From assembly GCA_934273135.1 (NCBI GenBank), contig CAKQSU010000015.1:1-11186 (forward strand): a stretch of DNA of 11,186 bases. Direction: 5' to 3'. The translations under genes were made by a program, and so were the position numbers. The stretch comes from an uncultured Clostridia bacterium (GTDB lineage Bacteria > Bacillota > Clostridia > Christensenellales > Borkfalkiaceae). The notes under the pieces are model-generated. The model searched no databases. It saw nothing but the letters and a program-made list of their open reading frames with translations, and had not been told where the DNA came from. Below, piece by piece: positions 5,444 to 11,186 of the stretch; within the stretch, counting starts at the first letter, position 1, and the number at the start of each line of letters is the position of its first letter.

Positions 5444-6634
5444 TTAATTATGGATTACGTTGTTTGCCGCAACGCTGTTTTTGCCGTTGTTTTTTGCTGT
5501 GTACAACTGCTTGTCGGCTTTAACAAAAAGAGAAAGGTCGCTTAATTCTTCCTTTGTCCCTTCGGCAACGCCGAACGAGGCTGTCACAACGCTTTGCCCG
5601 GGCAAATCGTCTCTGAAGATTTCGGCGGAACGTATTGCTTTCAGCATTTCAACGGCTATAAGCGTAGCCTCGGATTCGCTTACGTTCGGCAACAGCGCGA
5701 CAAATTCTTCGCCGCCGAAGCGGAAAAGGTATTGTTCGGGACTTTTAAGAACCCCGATGGCGCATTCGGAAATTAGTTTAAGCGTTCGATCCCCCTGAAC
5801 GTGAGAATAATGATCGTTGTAAGATTTGAAGTCGTCTATATCGTAAATTATCAGACTGATTTTTTCGGGCGATAATTTTTCGACGATATACGAGCGGTAC
5901 GCTTCCAACGCCTTTTTGTTGAGCGTACCCGTCATCGTGTCGTTGAACGCAAGATTTACGTAAGCGTTGCTTATTTCCTTTACACGGCGTTCGTCGGCTG
6001 CCCGATTGATAAAAACAAGACGAACGGAAATAAATCCGGCGACAATCGCGAACCGCAACAAGAAGTGTTTGAACAAGTTGTAGTTATCCGAGTAAGGAAG
6101 AATCGCCGGAAGAAACCAACCGACGGCTATCAAAACGCACAAAAGAACGGTGTCGGAAAGTTTGTACGTCGGGGCTGCCATTATTACAAAAAGATAGCAC
6201 ATAGAAATTGACAACCCGATTTTATGGTAGTTGCAAGAAACCATAAAAACCGTAACGCTTGCGATAACCATTATATAAAACGCAAGCAAGACGTACCGCG
6301 CCAGATTCGAATCGTAATTTTTATAAAAAATTATAAAAAGCAACATCGCCAAAGAAGACGCAACCATCATATAAAGCGGCACCATGTCAATAACGATCAT
6401 TGTATTAAAGGCGATGTTTTTGACAAGATAAATGCCGTTTGTCAGCAAAAATAAAACCGTTGCGTAAAACACTATTGAAAGGCTTTGCTTCATAAAAATG
6501 CCCTGTTCGCAAGGCGCGTCGTCAACGTTTACCCCGAGAACGTTTGCGCAAAAGGGCTTGAATCTTCCCGCTGCGGAAGGGGGAAGGTCAAAAGACAAAT
6601 CTCTGTCTGTTTTGTGGGCGGGTTTGTTTTTCAT
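5444..6634 (-). CDS. Membrane-bound diguanylate cyclase (GGDEF domain)
   Basis: From Met at 6634 the protein has 396 residues. An N-terminal cytosolic segment of about 45 is followed by roughly six hydrophobic helices (about residues 48-72, 77-103, 113-134, 137-155, 159-180, 190-210). A short linker leads to a C-terminal GGDEF domain (about 225-390). The domain contains DTMTGTLNKKA (232-242), the metal-binding YDIDDF (264-269), FKSYND and RFGGEEF (305-311), so the active site is the GGEEF variant and should convert two GTP to c-di-GMP. The allosteric RxxD site is SPEQ (298-301), so product inhibition is probably lost. The ATG at 6679 has no ribosome site, whereas AAAGGA lies upstream of 6634; I chose the latter. 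No known sensor domain is seen. Confidence 0.9.
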   Translation of the reverse strand: MKNKPAHKTDRDLSFDLPPSAAGRFKPFCANVLGVNVDDAPCEQGIFMKQSLSIVFYATVLFLLTNGIYLVKNIAFNTMIVIDMVPLYMMVASSLAMLLFIIFYKNYDSNLARYVLLAFYIMVIASVTVFMVSCNYHKIGLSISMCYLFVIMAAPTYKLSDTVLLCVLIAVGWFLPAILPYSDNYNLFKHFLLRFAIVAGFISVRLVFINRAADERRVKEISNAYVNLAFNDTMTGTLNKKALEAYRSYIVEKLSPEKISLIIYDIDDFKSYNDHYSHVQGDRTLKLISECAIGVLKSPEQYLFRFGGEEFVALLPNVSESEATLIAVEMLKAIRSAEIFRDDLPGQSVVTASFGVAEGTKEELSDLSLFVKADKQLYTAKNNGKNSVAANNVIHN

Positions 6635-6731
6635 TGCTCTTTTTTCCTTTTTTTTGTGTGGTAAACGCTTATCCGGCATTTATACGAGCAAACAAAAAAC
6701 CCGACTTTGTCGAAAAACCGTTTACAAAATC

Positions 6732-6760
6732 ATTATAACATAGACTTATAAGTATTACAA
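6732..6760 (-). promoter_or_regulatory. Promoter of the diguanylate cyclase gene
   Basis: On the minus strand TTGTAA (6760-6755) is followed by 17 bp and a perfect TATAAT (6737-6732) with an extended TGT. The start near 6725 gives a leader of about 90 nt. A small CGAC/GTCG hairpin followed by GGTTTTTT lies in this leader and could be a weak attenuator. Confidence 0.78.
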
Positions 6761-6917
6761 TCGATTTTTCGATATTTTTTGCAAAGATTATTCTTGCGTA
6801 AAAAAAACGTGCTTTTCGCGTGCGTATCAAAAAAACAATGATTTTTCGTTCGTTTGCGCAAAAATCCCACCGATTTATCGAAAGTGTGCTTTTTTGCGTA
6901 TAAAAGGAATTATGTCA
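6761..6917. other. Intergenic stretch between divergent promoters
   Basis: No gene seen. The DNA is rich in A/T runs and repeats TGCGTA three times (near 6795, 6821 and 6895). It has an imperfect direct repeat (GTGCTTTT..GCGTAT near 6809 and 6886) and a 10-bp palindrome TTTGCGCAAA (6853-6862). These may be regulator sites, or simply compositional bias. Confidence 0.4.
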
Positions 6918-6946
6918 TTGCAAGTTTTTTAAGAATGTGGTATACT
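6918..6946 (+). promoter_or_regulatory. Sigma-A promoter of the rsmI operon
   Basis: TTGCAA (6918-6923), 17 bp, then TATACT (6941-6946) with an extended TGG. Transcription should start near 6953. The leader carries a small hairpin, CGG-GAAA pairing with TTTC-CCG (6962-6981), before the ribosome site. This promoter probably drives the four genes to 9842. Confidence 0.8.
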
Positions 6947-7006
6947 CTTTGTATCCTGTAACGGCGAAAGGGTTTTCACCGCTTAATATAAAGGGAGTTT
7001 TTGCTT

Positions 7007-7816
7007 ATGCTATATTTTGTTTCCACGCCGATAGGCAATCTGGCGGACATGACTTATCGCGGCGTTGCCGTTTTGAAAGAAGTTGACGTTATCGCTTGCG
7101 AAGACACCCGACACACTCTTCCTTTGCTCAATCGTTACGATATAAAAAAACAGCTTGTTTCTTATCAGAAGTTTAACGAAGCCGCCGCAAGCGAAAAGAT
7201 AATCGAAATGCTCAAAGGCGGCAAGACGGTTGCCGTCGTGTCCGACGCGGGAACGCCCCTTTTGTCCGACCCCGGCGCATATCTCGTCAAGGCTCTTTTA
7301 AGGGAAAATCTGCCGTTTACGCTCGTTCCCGGGGCAAACGCGATTCTTCCCGCGCTCACCTTGTCGGGGCTTAAAACGGACAGGTTTTCCTTCATCGGCT
7401 TTTTGCCGGAAAAAAATTCCGACTGCGAAAGCCTGCTCGCTTCGTACGAAGCTTTGCCCGCGACCCTTATCTTTTACTGCGCTCCGCACGACTTGAAAAA
7501 GACCGTTGCAAGGCTCTTTAAGGCTTTAGGCGACAGAAAAGCCGTAGCGGTAAAGGAACTGACCAAACTGCACGAAGCTCGTTACGAGTTTACGCTGTCG
7601 TCTTTCCCGGAGATAGACGAAAGAGGGGAATTCGTTATTCTCGTAGAGGGGAGCGAAGGTAAAAAAGAGCTTTCCGCTCTTCCCGTGGAGGAGCATATCG
7701 CGCTGTATCTTAGCGAGGGGCTGAGCAAAATGGAAGCTATAAAAAAGGTGGCGAAAGAGCGCGGCGTTCCTAAGAGTTCTCTCTATAAGTACACTATCGA
7801 AAAAAGCGAGGAATAA
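7007..7816 (+). CDS. rsmI: 16S rRNA (cytidine1402-2'-O)-methyltransferase
   Basis: RsmI uses S-adenosylmethionine to 2'-O-methylate C1402 of 16S rRNA in the ribosomal decoding centre. The 269-residue protein shows the family landmarks in order: TPIGNL (8-13), CEDTRHT (31-37), VSDAGTPLLSDPG (78-90), VPGANAILPAL (107-117), FIGFLP (129-134), KELTKLHE (183-190) and RGEFVILVEG (206-215). A C-terminal helix-turn-helix-like segment follows (about 229-261, GLSKMEAIKKVAKERG). ATG at 7007 gives the usual start MLYFVSTPIG and lies 9 nt after AAGGGAG (6991-6997); the TTG two codons earlier is too close to that site. It is the first gene of a compact operon, its stop 6 nt before the phosphatase start. Confidence 0.96.
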   Translation: MLYFVSTPIGNLADMTYRGVAVLKEVDVIACEDTRHTLPLLNRYDIKKQLVSYQKFNEAAASEKIIEMLKGGKTVAVVSDAGTPLLSDPGAYLVKALLRENLPFTLVPGANAILPALTLSGLKTDRFSFIGFLPEKNSDCESLLASYEALPATLIFYCAPHDLKKTVARLFKALGDRKAVAVKELTKLHEARYEFTLSSFPEIDERGEFVILVEGSEGKKELSALPVEEHIALYLSEGLSKMEAIKKVAKERGVPKSSLYKYTIEKSEE

Positions 7817-7822
7817 GTTTTC

Positions 7823-8281
7823 ATGAAAAAGGTGATTTTCGTTTGTTACGGCAACATCTGCCGTTCGCCGATGGCTGAATATATCTGTAAGGATTTTGTC
7901 CAAAAAGCGGGCTATAAGCTCGTTATCGACTCAAAAGCTACTTCCGACGAAGAGGAAGGCTCGCCCGTTCATTATGGGACAAGGCGTATTTTAGACCGGC
8001 TGGGAATAGATTGTTCGGCACACGTGGCGCACAAGCTTTCAAAAAAAGATTGCGACGAAGCCGACTACATAATCGGAATGGAAGACTATAATCTCGACGG
8101 CATAAAAAGGATTGCCGGCGAAAAAAATTACGGCAAAATTTATAAACTGCTCGATTTTTCTTCTCGCCCGCGCGATATCCCCGACCCGTGGTACACGCAC
8201 GACTTCGAAGCGACTTTTAAGGACGTTTTAGAAGGCATTTCGGGCTTTATTTCCTATTTGGAGAAAAGGGGCGAGGTATGA
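7823..8281 (+). CDS. Low-molecular-weight protein tyrosine phosphatase
   Basis: A 152-residue protein with the whole LMW-PTP core. The phosphate-binding loop CYGNICRS is at residues 8-15, with nucleophile Cys8, Arg14 and the usual second Cys13. The general acid loop is DPWY, with Asp121. It also has GSPVHYGTRR (46-55), HVAHKLSKKD (67-76) and DYIIGMED (81-88), which are typical. It would remove phosphate from tyrosine; the target, perhaps a bacterial tyrosine kinase or its substrate, is unknown because no kinase is seen nearby. It has the CX5RS loop and DPW acid of a phosphatase, so arsenate reductase is less likely. A GAGG site lies in the rsmI terminus, 11 nt upstream. The stop overlaps the next start as ATGA. 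Confidence 0.92.
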   Translation: MKKVIFVCYGNICRSPMAEYICKDFVQKAGYKLVIDSKATSDEEEGSPVHYGTRRILDRLGIDCSAHVAHKLSKKDCDEADYIIGMEDYNLDGIKRIAGEKNYGKIYKLLDFSSRPRDIPDPWYTHDFEATFKDVLEGISGFISYLEKRGEV

Positions 8282-8976
8282 AAATTTTTGCAATAAGCGA
8301 TTTACATTTATCTACGACCGCGCCCAAGCCCATGAACGTTTTCGGTCCCGTCTGGACGGACCACGCCGAAAAGATAATGGCGGACTGGGAAAAGAAGGTT
8401 ACGGACGACGATATAGTGCTTATCGCGGGCGATTTGAGCTGGGCGATGCAACTCGACGACGCGATAAAGGACCTTTCGACTTTCGCGCATTTAAAGGGCA
8501 AAAAAATATTTATTCGCGGCAATCACGATTATTGGTGGAAGAGTGTTTCCCGTATACGCGCGGCTTTGCCGGAAAACTTTTTCGTTTTGCAAAACGATGC
8601 CATGCGCATAGAAAATCTCGTTCTGACGGGTACGCGCGGTTGGACGGTCGAGGGCGCGAGCGAGTTTTCGGAAGAAGACAAAAAGCTCTATTTGCGCGAA
8701 ACCGAACGGCTTCGGCTCTGCATGAACGCCGTCGACAAAATTCGGCAAGAGGGTGACAAAACAATCGTCATGATGCATTATCCGCCTTTTAACGTACGGC
8801 GAGAAGATTCTCTTTTTACGTCGCTTTTGGAAAAGAACGGCGTCAACGCCGTAGTTTACGGGCATTTGCACGGCAAGGAGTGCCGCACCGATTTGAAAAT
8901 AAACAGAAACGGCATAGATTATTATCTGACTTCCTGCGATCAACTCGGCTTCAATCTTGCGGAGATTACGCTATGA
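8278..8976 (+). CDS. Calcineurin-like metallophosphoesterase
   Basis: A 232-residue cytosolic metallophosphoesterase of the PF00149 superfamily. All two-metal site motifs are present: D8-x-H10, GD at 51-52, GNHD at 81-84, H167 (MMHYPP) and GHLH at 195-198. The substrate cannot be read from the sequence; family members hydrolyse phosphodiesters or phosphomonoesters of nucleotides, proteins or lipids. The GDLSWAM and NHDYWW variants are reminiscent of a small Firmicutes subfamily, but I do not know its substrate. GGGG near 8268 provides a ribosome site. It overlaps the upstream phosphatase and the downstream methyltransferase-like gene by 4 nt each, so the three are probably co-translated. Confidence 0.92.
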   Translation: MKIFAISDLHLSTTAPKPMNVFGPVWTDHAEKIMADWEKKVTDDDIVLIAGDLSWAMQLDDAIKDLSTFAHLKGKKIFIRGNHDYWWKSVSRIRAALPENFFVLQNDAMRIENLVLTGTRGWTVEGASEFSEEDKKLYLRETERLRLCMNAVDKIRQEGDKTIVMMHYPPFNVRREDSLFTSLLEKNGVNAVVYGHLHGKECRTDLKINRNGIDYYLTSCDQLGFNLAEITL

Positions 8977-9842
8977 CGAGCGAATTTTACGAGAGAAACA
9001 ACGAGCGGTTTTTGCGGCTTTTGAGTTATTATCTGAACGTCGAGGACACGCTCGTCGAAAGAAAATCCGTCGAGGAAGTCGCCGCGTGCGGCGTGAGTCG
9101 CGAATACGCTTTCGCGCTCGTTCTTGCAGAAAGCCTCGGGGTGGATGCAGACGGAAAAGACAAGGAATTTTTCAACGAATATTTTGTTCCGTCCATAAAA
9201 GAACTTTCGGTCGAAGATTATTACGCGAACGATTATTTTTCGCTTGTAAAATTTAACGGTGAGGTCTTTGGCGATGCGGAGCTTACATATTTGACCTACG
9301 CGCCTTATCGCGGTTTTGTTCGCGACGACTTCGAATACTTTATGAGCGGCAAGGTTTTGCCTCTCATAGGCTTTTTCCCGACCGAATATCGCTACCCCGC
9401 AATCAAAAAGAGGGGCAGAGAGTGGATGACGCTCTTGCCTAACGAAATAAACTCACAGATTCGCTACGTCGACGAAGCTTTCGGCAAAGTGTTGACATAC
9501 GGCTTAGGGCTTGGATATTACGCGCTTGAAGTCGCGCTTAAAAAAGATGTTGAAAGCGTGACGGTCGTCGATATCGACGAAGAGGTCATTTCGCTCTTTT
9601 CTTCCGAAATTCTTCCGCTTTTCCCGCGCGAGGTCGCCGCTAAGATACGAATAATAAAAGCCGACGCGTTTGAGTTCGCCGAAAATCTGAAAGACGGCTC
9701 GTTCGATTATATTTACGCCGACATCTGGCATGACGCGGCGGACGGCGTGGAGCTTTACGAAAAATTCAAGACGCTCGAACGCTTTTGTCCTTCCGCTCGC
9801 TACGGATATTGGATAGAAAAAACATTGAAGCACTATCTTTGA
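8973..9842 (+). CDS. SAM-dependent methyltransferase-fold protein of unknown target
   Basis: From the ATG at 8973 (overlapping the upstream TGA; GGAG at 8961-8964) the protein has 289 residues. The C-terminal half shows a class I SAM-binding fold. The glycine loop is VLTYGLGLGYYAL (173-185), the acidic strand is VTVVDIDEEV (196-205), then comes KADAFEFAENL (229-239) and the strand end DYIYADIWHD (245-254). This order resembles the spermidine synthase-like branch. The first 170 residues form a helix-rich domain that I cannot name. Substrate and product are unknown, so it is described by fold only. The longer frame beginning at 8880 lies inside the phosphoesterase gene and has no ribosome site. 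It is the last gene of the operon; no terminator follows. Confidence 0.8.
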   Translation: MTSEFYERNNERFLRLLSYYLNVEDTLVERKSVEEVAACGVSREYAFALVLAESLGVDADGKDKEFFNEYFVPSIKELSVEDYYANDYFSLVKFNGEVFGDAELTYLTYAPYRGFVRDDFEYFMSGKVLPLIGFFPTEYRYPAIKKRGREWMTLLPNEINSQIRYVDEAFGKVLTYGLGLGYYALEVALKKDVESVTVVDIDEEVISLFSSEILPLFPREVAAKIRIIKADAFEFAENLKDGSFDYIYADIWHDAADGVELYEKFKTLERFCPSARYGYWIEKTLKHYL

Positions 9843-9868
9843 GTTTTAGCCGGGCGCGCTCATATAAA

Positions 9869-9897
9869 TTGACAACTTTTGCGCTTTATGATATAAG
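9869..9897 (+). promoter_or_regulatory. Strong promoter before the nucleotidyltransferase-like gene
   Basis: Perfect TTGACA (9869-9874), 17 bp, then TATAAG (9892-9897) with an extended TGA. It gives a leader of about 140 nt. The leader has small inverted repeats (GCTTT/AAAGC near 9901-9919 and GCCG/CGGC) but no known riboswitch that I can recognise. Confidence 0.82.
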
Positions 9898-10043
9898 TAA
9901 GCTTTTCTTTGCCGAAAGCCGAAATTCAACGTTCAAAAATAAGACAATCGGGTTTTAAACGGCAATTATCGAAAAACAGTTGCACGCGAGAAAAAGCAAA
10001 AAAGCAGTAAAATTGACGCTGAGAGGTGAAAAGATTTTTAACT

Positions 10044-11186
10044 ATGGAAAGCATAATACGGACAATGATAAACTGCATAAAGTATGAAGTCTGCGGACAG
10101 AAAGAAAACGTCGTTCTGTCCGACGTTTCCGCAAAGTTTTTGACGGAATTGTATAAGCTTTCCAAGGCGCACGATGCGGCGCATTTGGTCGGTGACGCGC
10201 TCGAAAAAAGCGGAGTACTTTTGGACGGCGAGATTAAAAACAAGTTCGACAAGCAAGTGTTCACCGCAATTTATCGGTATGAAAACATAAACGCCGAGCT
10301 TGAGGAAATCCGCGAAATTTTAAGAGAGGAAAACATAGAGTTTATTCCCTTAAAGGGTGCCGTTATTCGTAAGTATTACCCCGAGCCGTGGATGCGGACG
10401 AGTTGCGATATAGACATTCTCGTTCACGAAAATGACCTTCAAACAGCAATTAAGGCTCTTTCGGAAAAAAAAGGTTTTACCGTCGAGGAGAAAGGTTCCC
10501 ACGACGTCGGAATGTTTTCGGAAAGCGGAGTGCATTTGGAACTGCATTATTCGCTTATAGAATCATATGTTATGGACGAAGCCGAAAAGATTTTAGCCGA
10601 CGTTTGGACGTACGCCGAGCTGGTTGATAAAACAAGCGAACATAGGCTTAAAGACGAAGCGTTTTACTATTATCACATCGCACACATGGCTAAGCACGTT
10701 ATACATGGCGGGTGCGGAGTGAAACCGTTCGTCGATTTGTGGGTTTTGGAACAAAAGGTCGAGCATAGCGACGAAAAGCGCAAAGACCTGCTTTCCCGCG
10801 GCGGGCTTGAAAAGTTTGCCGAAGCGGCGAGGGCTTTATCGAAGGTTTGGTTTGAAGACGGCGAGCATACGGACGTAACCCGAGAACTTGAAAATTTTGT
10901 TTTGAGCGGCGGCGTGTACGGCACGCTCGAGAACAGTGTTTCCGTCGGACAAAACAAAAAAGGCGGCAAAATAAAGTACATTTTGTCGCGCGTATGGCTC
11001 AGTTACGATGTTTTGAAGGTTCAGTATCCCAATCTTGAAAAACACAAGTGGTTGCTGCCGTTTTATGAGGCTAAAAGGTGGCTCAGACTTTTGTTTAAGG
11101 GTGGTGTAAAAAGGAGCGTCAACGAAATCAAGATCACAGCGAATATGGATTCCGAAAAGGTGGAGCGTTCCGCTCGTCTTATGTCC
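10044..11186 (+). CDS. Nucleotidyltransferase family protein, PF14907-like (partial)
   Basis: An open frame of 381 codons that runs off the right edge. It fits the 'uncharacterised nucleotidyltransferase' type (NTP_transf_5). The key stretch is PLKGAVIRKYYPEPWMRTSCDIDILV (102-127), with a KG pair and a D-x-D (Asp122, Asp124) like the metal-binding aspartates of the nucleotidyltransferase fold. A His-rich helix pattern follows (HLELHYS 164-170, HIAHMAKHVIHGG 211-223), also typical of these proteins. Members often sit in polysaccharide or lantibiotic clusters, but their reaction is unproven. The start is the weak point: the good ribosome site GAGGTGA (10023-10029) is 14 nt before this ATG, and a GTG at 10026 in frame overlaps that site. 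It has its own promoter and no visible partner in the window. Confidence 0.83.
   Translation, partial: MESIIRTMINCIKYEVCGQKENVVLSDVSAKFLTELYKLSKAHDAAHLVGDALEKSGVLLDGEIKNKFDKQVFTAIYRYENINAELEEIREILREENIEFIPLKGAVIRKYYPEPWMRTSCDIDILVHENDLQTAIKALSEKKGFTVEEKGSHDVGMFSESGVHLELHYSLIESYVMDEAEKILADVWTYAELVDKTSEHRLKDEAFYYYHIAHMAKHVIHGGCGVKPFVDLWVLEQKVEHSDEKRKDLLSRGGLEKFAEAARALSKVWFEDGEHTDVTRELENFVLSGGVYGTLENSVSVGQNKKGGKIKYILSRVWLSYDVLKVQYPNLEKHKWLLPFYEAKRWLRLLFKGGVKRSVNEIKITANMDSEKVERSARLMS

Noticed and set aside
6635..6679. Upstream ATG giving a 15-residue longer cyclase
   Set aside because: No ribosome site precedes it and the extra residues are simply Lys-rich; the ATG at 6634 has AAAGGA upstream.
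8491..8943. 150-codon minus-strand frame
   Set aside because: It lies within the phosphoesterase gene, whose metal-binding motifs are all intact on the plus strand.
8880..8972. Upstream extension of the methyltransferase-fold gene
   Set aside because: It lies inside the phosphoesterase gene; the ATG at 8973 has a GGAG site and the same overlap style as the previous gene pair.
9898..10043. c-di-GMP riboswitch in the leader of the nucleotidyltransferase-like gene
   Set aside because: The conserved GEMM core and tetraloop receptor sequences are not present.

Overview
The window looks like ordinary chromosome of a low- to mid-GC Bacillota, probably an uncultured Clostridia-type gut anaerobe. 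The reasons are strong AGGAGG-type ribosome sites, sigma-A promoters with almost uniform 17-bp spacers (several with an extended TGn -10), a feoA-feoA-feoB iron operon, a gene with a Gram-positive style lipobox, and tightly packed ATGA-overlapping genes. The lineage is inferred from these features only. I see no tRNA, rRNA, CRISPR array, phage gene or transposase.

Layout. (1) 1-804, minus strand: a ferrous-iron uptake operon, read as a divergent FeoA-like gene, then a canonical feoA, then feoB, which runs off the left edge. (2) 805-1165: divergent promoters for feo and guaA, plus a structured guaA leader. (3) 1166-2143, plus: a GMP synthase with only the ATP-pyrophosphatase and dimerisation parts and no glutamine amidotransferase domain. 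(4) 2363-2617, minus: an 84-residue protein of unknown function, with its own ribosome site and a candidate terminator. (5) 2874-4505, plus: a large secreted lipoprotein with Tyr-rich, propeller-like repeats. (6) 4639-5298, plus: a SIMPL/DUF541 protein without a signal peptide. (7) 5444-6634, minus: a membrane diguanylate cyclase convergent with the SIMPL gene, with several hairpins between the two. (8) 6635-7006: divergent promoters. (9) 7007-9842, plus: a compact operon of rsmI, a low-molecular-weight tyrosine phosphatase, a calcineurin-like phosphoesterase and a methyltransferase-fold protein. (10) 10044-end, plus: a nucleotidyltransferase-like protein (PF14907 type), cut by the right edge, with its own strong promoter.

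How the genes fit together. The feo genes form one Fe(II) transport unit. The rsmI operon combines 16S rRNA methylation with three small enzymes whose joint role is not known; the 6-nt gap and two 4-nt overlaps suggest translational coupling. The cyclase would supply c-di-GMP, but I see no c-di-GMP effector or riboswitch here. The remaining genes appear to be single transcription units with their own promoters.

I found no convincing new multi-gene system. The best leads are the split GMP synthase with its structured leader, the small antisense-oriented unknown protein, and the methyltransferase-fold protein at the end of the rsmI operon.
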